This document shows, in pieces, positions 55,664 through 62,811 of a DNA stretch of 64,000 nucleotides. The notes beneath the pieces were generated by a model, which was not told where the DNA came from, did not search any database, and saw only the letters and a list, made by a program, of their open reading frames with translations. The DNA comes from Thioalkalivibrio sp. HK1 (GTDB lineage: Bacteria > Pseudomonadota > Gammaproteobacteria > HK1), in NCBI GenBank assembly GCA_000583135.1, contig JFBG01000012.1, forward strand, positions 20,162-84,161, in the 5' to 3' direction. The first letter of the stretch is position 1. Every line of letters starts with the position of its first letter. The translations under genes were made by a program, and so were the position numbers.

Positions 55664-57322
55664 TTACGACGATGACGCCCGCCGATCCGATACCAATGCC
55701 GCCGCCCGCTCCCGTAGGTTGAATTTGCGGATCTTGCCGGTCGATGTTTTCGGTAGCGGTCCGAATACCACGCGGCGAGGCACCTTGTAATGTGCCAGCC
55801 GCTCGCGACAAAAATCGATGATTTCCTTGGCATCCGGGGATTGTGCGTTGGGCCTCAAAGTGATGAAGGCGCATGGCGTCTCGCCCCATTTTTCGTCGGG
55901 ACATGCCACCACCGCCGCTTCCGATATCGCCGGATGGCGATAGAGCACATCCTCGATCTCGATGGACGATATATTCTCCCCGCCCGATATGATGATATCT
56001 TTGGATCGATCTTTGAGCCTGATATAGCCATCGGGATCGACCACCCCCAGATCGCCGGAATGAAACCAGCCCCCGGCCAGCGCTTCTCGGGTCGCCGCCG
56101 GGTTTTTCAAATAGCCCTTCATCACGATATTGCCGCGGAACATCACCTCGCCCAGCGTCTTTCCATCCGCCGGTACCGGCTGCATGGTATCGGGGTTCAT
56201 GATCTGCAGACCGTCGAGGGCGTGGTAGCGAACGCCTTGGCGGGATTTACGCTGCGCTCGCTCATCCGCCGGCAGATCGTTCCACTCATCCTTCCAAGCA
56301 CAAAATACCGCCGGACCGTAGGTCTCGGTCAGGCCGTAGGCATGGGTCACTTCGAAACCCTCGCTTTCGATGCGCGCGAGCACCGCCGCCGGCGGGGGAG
56401 CCGCGGCGGTCATGATCCGCACCGGATGCGAAAAGTCCCGGCGCTCTTCCTCGGTCGCATCGAGGATGGTCCCGATCACGATCGGTGCCCCGCAAAGATG
56501 CGTAACCCTCTCCTCGTCGATCGCGCGATAGATCGCTCCGGCTTGAACCTTGCGCAGACAAACGCTGGTGCCGCCGACCGCCGCCAAGGTCCACGGAAAA
56601 CACCAGCCATTGCAATGAAACATCGGCAAGGTCCACAGGTAAACCGGGTGATTGTTCAGATTCCAGACCACGACATTGGAAAGGGCATTGAGATAGGCGC
56701 CGCGATGGTGATAGACGACACCCTTGGGGTTGCCGGTGGTGCCGGATGTATAGTTCAAGGAAATGGCTCGCCACTCGTCATCCGGATAACACCAAGCGGC
56801 TTCGGGGTCGCCGGCGGCGAGAAAATCCTCGTATTCGATCCCTTCGATCCCCTCACCCTCTTTCGGCTCGACCCCGCCGTCGATCGAAACCACGATGGGC
56901 TTTTCTTGCATGCTCTCAAGTGCGTGCATCACCACTTGGGAATATTCGCGATCCACCAACAAGAGCCTCGTTTGCGCATGATCGAGGATGAAAGCGATGG
57001 TGGCGGCATCGAGACGTGTGTTGATGGTATTGAGCACGGCACCGTGCATCGGCACCGCGAAACTCGCCTCGTAGATCGCAGGTATGTTCGGGGCGATGAT
57101 CGAAACGCAATCCCCCTTTTCGACCCCGTGCATCTTCAACGCCGAGACGAAACGGCGACAACGCTCGAAGGTTTCACCCCAAGTAAAGCGTCTGGCACCG
57201 TCGATGATCGACGGATAATCGGGATAGACTTGCGCCGCCCGATCGATGAAGCTGACGGGAGTGAGCGGCACGAAATTCGCCGCATTGCGATCCAAGTCTT
57301 GTTCGAATCGATTCTCTTTCAT
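55664..57322 (-). CDS. Acyl-CoA synthetase, DmdB-like (methylmercaptopropionate-CoA ligase clade)
   Basis: 552 residues of the AMP-forming family. The P-loop motif NYTSGTTGNPKG, PMFHCNGWCFPWTLAA, YGLTETYGPAVFCAWKDEWN, WFHSGDLGVVDPDGYIRLKD and the C-terminal Lys in KTSTGKIRKF are all present. The AWKDEWNDLP stretch is typical of the branch that includes DmdB and of medium-chain ligases. ATG 57322 has GGGAGG 8 bp upstream; TTG 57328 would lie too close to it. A divergent yqaA-like gene starts 84 bp away. Fatty acids, methylmercaptopropionate or cinnamate-type acids are possible substrates. Confidence 0.87.
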   Translation of the reverse strand: MKENRFEQDLDRNAANFVPLTPVSFIDRAAQVYPDYPSIIDGARRFTWGETFERCRRFVSALKMHGVEKGDCVSIIAPNIPAIYEASFAVPMHGAVLNTINTRLDAATIAFILDHAQTRLLLVDREYSQVVMHALESMQEKPIVVSIDGGVEPKEGEGIEGIEYEDFLAAGDPEAAWCYPDDEWRAISLNYTSGTTGNPKGVVYHHRGAYLNALSNVVVWNLNNHPVYLWTLPMFHCNGWCFPWTLAAVGGTSVCLRKVQAGAIYRAIDEERVTHLCGAPIVIGTILDATEEERRDFSHPVRIMTAAAPPPAAVLARIESEGFEVTHAYGLTETYGPAVFCAWKDEWNDLPADERAQRKSRQGVRYHALDGLQIMNPDTMQPVPADGKTLGEVMFRGNIVMKGYLKNPAATREALAGGWFHSGDLGVVDPDGYIRLKDRSKDIIISGGENISSIEIEDVLYRHPAISEAAVVACPDEKWGETPCAFITLRPNAQSPDAKEIIDFCRERLAHYKVPRRVVFGPLPKTSTGKIRKFNLRERAAALVSDRRASSS

Positions 57323-57405
57323 CGACAATCCTCCCGATCGTTACGATCCGCGCTATCAAATCCCTTCGAGATACCATCGACGGTCATCCTGGCAATGATA
57401 TCCCG

Positions 57406-57831
57406 ATGCACTATCTGAGCGTTTTCCTGTCGAGTTTCCTTTCCGCCACCGTGATTCCCTTCGCCTCCGAGATCGCTTTGGTGGCCGCACTGGCCGCGGG
57501 GGCGAATCTTTATTGGGTGGTCGTCAGCGCGACCGTCGGGAATACGACGGGGGCGGGCGTCAACTGGATATTGGGGCGCTATATCGAACGTTGGCGGGAT
57601 CGATCCTGGTTCCCGGCGAACAGGTCGCAACTCGAAAAGGCGAGCGCATGGTTTAGAAAATACGGCGTTTGGTCTTTGCTGCTGGCTTGGATGCCCTTGG
57701 TCGGGGATGCGTTGACGGTGATCGCCGGTCTGATGCGAGTGCATATCCTTCCCTTCTTGGTCTTGGTCGGGATCGGAAAGGCTTTGCGCTATATCGTTTT
57801 CGTCATGTTTCTCGATCAAGTCGTGCTTTGA
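57406..57831 (+). CDS. YqaA/DedA-family (VTT domain) membrane protein
   Basis: 141 residues, the size of YqaA proteins. SATVIPFASEIALVAALAAG at the start and AVVGNTTGAG-like ATVGNTTGAGVNWILGR are family features, with four or five hydrophobic segments. A conserved Arg/Gly region (WMPLVGDALTVIAGLMR) is seen. DedA/VTT proteins act in lipid or membrane-potential homeostasis. Start chosen at ATG 57406. It stands alone, divergent from the acyl-CoA synthetase. Confidence 0.85.
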   Translation: MHYLSVFLSSFLSATVIPFASEIALVAALAAGANLYWVVVSATVGNTTGAGVNWILGRYIERWRDRSWFPANRSQLEKASAWFRKYGVWSLLLAWMPLVGDALTVIAGLMRVHILPFLVLVGIGKALRYIVFVMFLDQVVL

Positions 57832-58024
57832 TATCGACTCCTTGCAAGATATCCGAGGATCGAGAGACTCGAAAATCGATCGCCCGGTCCTTTCTCTTTT
57901 TTGCATATCAAGGATATCGGGCGCTGCGCACGATCTTTTCGGGGCGATGTCGATTTTTTTTCGGCGATCGCCCTTTCAAATCCCGCCCACGGCAAGATGA
58001 TCGATCTTTTTTTCGAATCTTGGC

Positions 58025-58255
58025 TCAGGTCTTTTTCAACCGAAAGAGGAATTGATCGCCCTCTTCCGCAGATTCGAGCAATTCATGACCGGTATGGCGG
58101 GAAAAGGCCTCGAAGTCTTTCACCGATCCGGGATCGGTGGCGATGATTTTGAGGATTTCGCCGCTTTGCATTTTTCCCAAAGCCTTTTTCGCCCTCAAGA
58201 TCGGCAAAGGGCAATTCAACCCCGTGGCATCGAGCTCCTGATGAAATTCCGCCAT
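58025..58255 (-). CDS. tusA: TusA-family sulfur carrier protein
   Basis: 76 residues. The sulfur-binding Cys15 lies in the diagnostic GLNCPLPILRAKKAL motif, and the C-terminal strand DQFLFRLKK completes the fold. A strong AAGGAGG lies before the ATG. TusA carries persulfide sulfur, either for tRNA thiolation or, in oxidisers, to DsrEFH-DsrC in the cytoplasm. Because the locus also has an exported rhodanese and dsrNR, the oxidation role is preferred. Confidence 0.92.
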   Translation of the reverse strand: MAEFHQELDATGLNCPLPILRAKKALGKMQSGEILKIIATDPGSVKDFEAFSRHTGHELLESAEEGDQFLFRLKKT

Positions 58256-58349
58256 CGATAACCTCCTTATCTTTTGATTGAGCGTCGTTTCGGCGAACGT
58301 CGTCTCGGTGGATATTGTCTCGATGAGCGCAGATCGAAGACGATCGGAT

Positions 58350-58619
58350 CTAAGCCTCTTCCCCCAAGGGGCGAGGGGGGCGGTGCTCGCTCAGCAAGCC
58401 CTCGGCCTGGGCCTCGTCGGCGGCGAAAACGACCCGGATCGCGATCACCTGCCCATCATCGAGATCCTCGGCTTTCGTGTCATCGGCGGCCATCTTTCGC
58501 CTCATGCGACGAGCGAGGGTCCGGGCCTCTCGATAGTTCGAAAAAGCGTCGATCCGCTCGAAATCGCGAATGCTCCCGATGACTCGACGAGAACGAACTC
58601 GATAGACGAAATAAGGCAT
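58350..58619 (-). CDS. Small conserved-looking protein of unknown function (89 aa)
   Basis: 89 residues beginning MPYFVYRVRSRRVIGSIRDF. It has a basic helical middle (NYREARTLARRMRRKMAAD) and a C-terminal part IRVVFAADEAQAEGLLSEHR ending RPLGEE. Proteins with the same three-part plan (MPYFVYR start, EARxLxRxLR, VxFAxxxAEAExLL) seem familiar to me from sulfur-oxidising bacteria, but I cannot name a family. No ribosome-binding site is clear. It lies between the rhodanese and tusA on the same strand. Predicted cytoplasmic. Confidence 0.7.
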   Translation of the reverse strand: MPYFVYRVRSRRVIGSIRDFERIDAFSNYREARTLARRMRRKMAADDTKAEDLDDGQVIAIRVVFAADEAQAEGLLSEHRPPRPLGEEA

Positions 58620-58744
58620 CGGCGAGGGATTCGAAGCGATGTCGATATGGCGAATGCCGATCGAGAAACACTCCCCCGAGGTGGGATCCGACCATCCTCG
58701 GGGGAGCTCGACTCCATTCGAAGGGCGACGAGGGTAAACGAACC

Positions 58745-59407
58745 TTAAGGTTTGACGGTGGTCAACCCGAGGATCTCCCAGTTCTGCATCCCTCCCCGAT
58801 ACCACTTGATGCGATCCGCCGGGTAGCCGAATCTCAAGAGGGTTCGGATATTCGCCGGGGATTGCCCGCACCACATGCCGTTGCAAAAAAGCACCGCGGT
58901 CTTGGCCTGGGAAAAATCCAACAGCCCTTCGTTGCTTTGCACCCCGAAGACCTCCTCCAAAATATCGACGATGGAGATGGGATCGGCACCCCGAGCGGGA
59001 CTGAGCGACGTCCAAGGAACGTTGATCGCCCCGGGGATGGTTCCTCTTTCCACCCAATCCGGAGTACGCGAGTCGATCACGACGATCGAATCGTCCCCAT
59101 CGCTCATGCGTTTCGCATAGTCGAGGATCTCCACCTCGCCGATGGTCTCGACCCCGGGGGCGAGGGTCGATGGCTGAATGCAAAAGGGCGGGCATTTGCG
59201 CGATGTCTTGGCAAAAGCCTTATTGACCGTATTGGCCTCGTCTTGATTGCGCATGACGGTGACCCTCTCGCCGCCATGCATGATATCCACCGAGGCGATC
59301 TCGGCGGTGATCTTCACCTCCGGATCATCCGCCAAGACGGGGGATACAAGGCCTGCAAGCAAAGCCGCCGCACCCGAAAGCACGATAAAAAGTTGTCCTT
59401 TGAACAT
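58745..59407 (-). CDS. Exported rhodanese-like sulfurtransferase
   Basis: 220 residues. Signal peptide (FIVLSGAAALLAGLVSPVLA) ends before DDPEVKI. A short N-terminal domain with KCPPFCIQP (Cys72, Cys76) leads to a rhodanese domain: VVIDSRTPDWVERGTIPGAI, then the active-site loop LFCNGMWCGQSP with catalytic Cys175 and a second Cys180. The end (WYRGGMQNWEILGLTT) is typical. GGGAGG precedes the ATG. It would act in the periplasm on thiosulfate or polysulfide sulfur. It lies between an acidic secreted protein gene and the 89-residue protein. Confidence 0.88.
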   Translation of the reverse strand: MFKGQLFIVLSGAAALLAGLVSPVLADDPEVKITAEIASVDIMHGGERVTVMRNQDEANTVNKAFAKTSRKCPPFCIQPSTLAPGVETIGEVEILDYAKRMSDGDDSIVVIDSRTPDWVERGTIPGAINVPWTSLSPARGADPISIVDILEEVFGVQSNEGLLDFSQAKTAVLFCNGMWCGQSPANIRTLLRFGYPADRIKWYRGGMQNWEILGLTTVKP

Positions 59408-59543
59408 GATTCCATAACCTCCCGATGGTCCCATGATGTCGCGACGCGATCGCACACGCCCTCCCTCGATCGCCGCGAATCGAGGGAAAACCCGAAATGC
59501 CGAAATGGATCCGAAAAAAATGCCGCCTACGGGCAATGATTTC

Positions 59544-59774
59544 TCAATCGCAATCCGGCTCCTCGTATTCGTCTTCTTCTTCCTCTTCCTCCTCGGTGCC
59601 CGCAGCCATCGATCCCTGCCCACCTGCGTCCCCGGAAGCATGCTGACAAGAACGCTCGAAGGTCGAGGGGGCCTCGACGAGCCGCCAAGGGGCATCGGAG
59701 AAAGCCGGGAGGGAAACCAGGGCGAGCATCGAGAAGACGATCCCGATGACGGTGTTGTTGAAGATCGCTTTCAT
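59544..59774 (-). CDS. Small secreted protein with acidic C-terminal tail
   Basis: 76 residues. A signal peptide (KAIFNNTVIGIVFSMLALVS) ends around PAFSDAPW. The mature part is about 50 residues: WRLVEAPSTFERSCQHAS, a Gly-rich linker, then a run of Glu/Asp ending EEPDCD. The two Cys (one central, one at the penultimate position) could form a disulfide or bind metal or sulfur. GGAG upstream supports the ATG at 59774. It is first in the unit with the rhodanese (136 bp apart). I know no family; a periplasmic sulfur or metal chaperone is conceivable. Confidence 0.65.
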   Translation of the reverse strand: MKAIFNNTVIGIVFSMLALVSLPAFSDAPWRLVEAPSTFERSCQHASGDAGGQGSMAAGTEEEEEEEDEYEEPDCD

Positions 59775-60012
59775 ATTCCCACACTCCGCTTTGCACTGAT
59801 ACCGGTCGGCGTCGACCGAATATCGAAAAATCCCATCGACGATGCGCATGTCGGTCATCGATCGACCGCATCGATATGGGCTTATCGCCTATTTTCAACG
59901 ATATTACGCCAAAATCCGACGGAGTCTGCTTGATTCGCCTCGATGGTTTTTCGGATCCGGCCACCATCTCGTAATACCCGTTCGATTCCCATCGACGAGT
60001 CATGATCCGATT

Positions 60013-60693
60013 TCAAGCGTGAAAGATGCGGGACTCGACCGCCAGCACCGCCGCCTCGACCCTCGATCGCACCTCCAGCTTCCGAAGGATCGCCCGCACG
60101 TGCAATTTCACCGTGCCATCGCTGATGCCCAGGTCGAGGGCGATCGCCTTGTTGCTTTTCCCATAAGCCAAGTGGCGCAAAATCTCCCTTTCGCGCACAG
60201 TCAGGGCCGAGAAACGATCGTCTCCACCGGAATCCTTATCCCCTCGAACGATTTTCGCAAGCGCTCCGGACATCTCGGGCGCCACCACCATCTCCCCCGA
60301 AAAGATCGCTTCGAGCGATTGCACGAGCCGCTCGGGATCCATGTCCTTGAGCAGATAGCCTCGCGCCCCGGCGCGCAGCGCCGCCGCCAAATCGCCCTGA
60401 TCGCTGCTGGTGGTCAACACCACCACCGCCGGGCGCTCATCCTCGCCTTGCTCGTGCAAACGCTCGAGGGCCGCCAATCCATCGAGATCCGGCATCCGCA
60501 GATCGAGCAGCACGACATCCGGATCGATCTCGGCGGCAAGCCGACACCCCTCCCGACCGCTACCGACCGCAGCGCAGACATCGACCCCCCGGCGAGCGAG
60601 CAGCTCGCTAAGACCTCCGCGAAACAAAGCGTGATCGTCGATGACCAATACCCTCAAGGGCAGTGATTCGCTTTTTTTCCTTTGACCTGTCAT
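60013..60693 (-). CDS. NarL/FixJ-family response regulator
   Basis: 226 residues. The receiver has IDDHALFRGGL at the start, phospho-acceptor Asp64 (VLLDLRMPDLDG), Thr in VVLTTSS and Lys in YLLKDMDPE. The C-terminal LuxR-type helix-turn-helix runs LTVREREILRHLAYGKSNKA to TVKLHVRAILRKL. It is closest to NarL. It follows the sensor kinase by 73 bp on the same strand and is probably its partner. No good ribosome-binding site is seen before the ATG. Confidence 0.9.
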   Translation of the reverse strand: MTGQRKKSESLPLRVLVIDDHALFRGGLSELLARRGVDVCAAVGSGREGCRLAAEIDPDVVLLDLRMPDLDGLAALERLHEQGEDERPAVVVLTTSSDQGDLAAALRAGARGYLLKDMDPERLVQSLEAIFSGEMVVAPEMSGALAKIVRGDKDSGGDDRFSALTVREREILRHLAYGKSNKAIALDLGISDGTVKLHVRAILRKLEVRSRVEAAVLAVESRIFHA

Positions 60694-60766
60694 GGATAGG
60701 AAACGTTCGTCGATGAATGAGCGAGGCGGGCGTTTTTCGACGATTCCTCGCTTTCGGCCGGGTGCA

Positions 60767-62476
60767 TCAGCGCTCGCCCTCGGCCACGATCTCCGGGGTT
60801 ATCGGAAATTCCAGTATCACGCGCGTGCCCTCCTCGGGTTCGCTTTCGATGACGAGACCGCCCCCGATCTCGCGAGCGCGTTCTTCCATGATCGAAAGAC
60901 CGATATGGTCGCCGTCGACGGTGCAGGGGATTTTGAAACCCTTGCCGTCGTCCTCCACGAGAACGCGGAAAATTCGGCCCTCCTTGCGCACCAATACCCG
61001 GGCCAGGCGACATTGGCTGTGGGCCCCGGCATTGGCAAGGGCCTCCCCGATGATGCGCACGACCTGCAACTGGGCTGCGGGAGCGAGCGTCGGCAAATCG
61101 CCCTCGATCCGAAGATGGACTTCCATACCGCTGCGGGCGCGAAAACGTCCGGCGATCTCCTCGAGCACCATGGTCAGATCGCGCTTTCGCATCGGGGCGC
61201 GAAACCCGGCGATCAACTCCCTCAAGTCGACATTGGCATCGTCGAGGGATGATTGAATCCGGGCCAACTCGCGAGGAACGCTGCCGGTGGCGGCAAGGGA
61301 ATCCGCCAAGAGATTGGTCTGCACCCGCAATCCGGCAATGGTCTGGGCCAAAGAATCGTGCAGTTCGTGGGCGATCGCCGCTCGCTCTCGAATGATCGAA
61401 AGCGACTTCGATTCCTCGTCGGTGCGCGCCTTGGCCACCATCATCCCCAAATGATTCCCCACGCTGGCAAGCAGCCGCTCCCCTTGGCGGCCTTCGAACA
61501 TGACGAATTCCTCGCCCGAAAGCCGGATCACGCCGAAATTCTCTCCTTGATGATCCAGCTCGATGCGCAAAACGACGCCCCCGGTCTCTTTGGAAGCCTC
61601 ATCGAGAGGGCTCGGGGGATCTCGGGGCTCGGGGCCGATCCGAACCATCGTTTCGAGTGCTCCGTCGGCATTCCTCAAGGCGATGAGCGCCGACGATGCT
61701 TTGACCTTTCGCATCAGCGCTTGGGTCGAATCATGCAGCGCATCGCCCAAAGAATCATGCCGAGCGACCGAGGCCGCAACTTCGTATAAAAGTTCCAGCG
61801 ATGCGTTTTTCTCGCGCAGACCCTCGGTCTGACACCACACCACCTCGTCCATATTGTCGGCCAGCCCTTCCAAGGCCTCCGATAGTCGGTTGACATGAAA
61901 CGCCAAGGTCTGCACCGCTCCTCGGGTCGATGGATGGGATTTTGGGATCGCCATCCGCGTCGAGAAGTCACCGGAGCACATCCCCAAAGCCCAGCGATTG
62001 AGCGCGACCAGCGGTTCATGCAGATCGCGCCTGATCTTGCGCAGGGTGCCCAGGGCCGCCAGCGCGGCCACGATCAACGCCGCCAAAATCAGATTCAAGG
62101 CCGAAGCCGCCGACAGGAGACCGCGATATCCGGCCAAGGCGGCGGCAGCGGCGACGACGATCGCAACGAGCGACAAGGCGATCAGCAAATGCAAGGTGCG
62201 CGGCCCGCCCGACGCCCCCTCGCGCGCCCAATCGTCGGCGGGCATGATCAGGCGAGCGAAAACCGTGCGCGGACCCTCCGGCATATCCGGGAGAGCGACA
62301 TCCGGCGAGGTATCCCGCGATGTAGATGTATCCGAAGACGCAGCCTGCGATGGGGGCAGGTCGCCGGGCATCTCGCCGGATATCGAGGAGGGTTCCTTGC
62401 TCGCCTCGATCGATGGATCGGCAGCGGCGAGGGGGCTTGCTGCGCTTGGCGAGGGGATATCGCTCGATCGATTCAT
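60767..62476 (-). CDS. NarX/NreB-like sensor histidine kinase with cytoplasmic GAF domain
   Basis: 569 residues. The first ~90 residues are Ser/Pro/Asp-rich and disordered. Two close membrane segments follow (about 95-116 and 127-144) with almost no periplasmic loop, so it lacks a NarX-type ligand pocket. HAMP and GAF-like regions come next, then the HisKA_3 box RERAAIAHELHDSLAQTIAG with the phospho-His, and the ATPase domain with GEALANAGAHS and EDDGKGFKI. It starts 19 bp after the dsrR-like gene, so it seems to be in the dsr transcript. The signal must be sensed in the membrane or cytoplasm. Confidence 0.88.
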   Translation of the reverse strand: MNRSSDIPSPSAASPLAAADPSIEASKEPSSISGEMPGDLPPSQAASSDTSTSRDTSPDVALPDMPEGPRTVFARLIMPADDWAREGASGGPRTLHLLIALSLVAIVVAAAAALAGYRGLLSAASALNLILAALIVAALAALGTLRKIRRDLHEPLVALNRWALGMCSGDFSTRMAIPKSHPSTRGAVQTLAFHVNRLSEALEGLADNMDEVVWCQTEGLREKNASLELLYEVAASVARHDSLGDALHDSTQALMRKVKASSALIALRNADGALETMVRIGPEPRDPPSPLDEASKETGGVVLRIELDHQGENFGVIRLSGEEFVMFEGRQGERLLASVGNHLGMMVAKARTDEESKSLSIIRERAAIAHELHDSLAQTIAGLRVQTNLLADSLAATGSVPRELARIQSSLDDANVDLRELIAGFRAPMRKRDLTMVLEEIAGRFRARSGMEVHLRIEGDLPTLAPAAQLQVVRIIGEALANAGAHSQCRLARVLVRKEGRIFRVLVEDDGKGFKIPCTVDGDHIGLSIMEERAREIGGGLVIESEPEEGTRVILEFPITPEIVAEGER

Positions 62477-62495
62477 GACGCTTCGATAGCCTCGA

Positions 62496-62807
62496 TCATT
62501 CGCTCGGCGCCCGGTAATGCGGATCGTTGGGATTGAGAAAGATGAAGCGATATTCGCCCGATTCGATCTCCACATAATCGAGCACCGTCCCATTCAGCAG
62601 CGCCTTGTCCGCTTGGGAGAGCACCACATCGACACCGTTGGTGCTCAGCAAAATATCTCGCGCCGTGACCTCGTCGAAACCCATGCGGTACTCGATACCG
62701 CCATCCGGAGCGCGCTCGGCCGCCACCCGAAGCGCGAGCTCGACTCGATCATCGACGAGGGCATCGCTGCGGATTCGCTTTGCCGCGGCGCGCGTGATGG
62801 TGAACAT
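62496..62807 (-). CDS. dsrR: DsrR-like protein (IscA/HesB fold without cysteines)
   Basis: 103 residues. FTITRAAAKRIRSDAL, GIEYRMGFDEVTARDI, GVDVVLSQADKALLNGTVLD and FIFLNPNDPHY follow the A-type Fe-S carrier fold, but the protein has no cysteine, so it cannot hold a cluster in the usual way. This matches DsrR of the Allochromatium dsr operon, an IscA-like protein that lost its cysteines and affects dsrEFH expression post-transcriptionally. GAGGAG lies 5-6 bp before the ATG and overlaps the end of dsrN. Confidence 0.8.
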   Translation of the reverse strand: MFTITRAAAKRIRSDALVDDRVELALRVAAERAPDGGIEYRMGFDEVTARDILLSTNGVDVVLSQADKALLNGTVLDYVEIESGEYRFIFLNPNDPHYRAPSE

Positions 62808-62811
62808 GCGC

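Noticed and set aside
55790..57418. 542-codon plus-strand open frame
   Set aside because: Antisense to the acyl-CoA synthetase, which carries all its catalytic motifs on the other strand.
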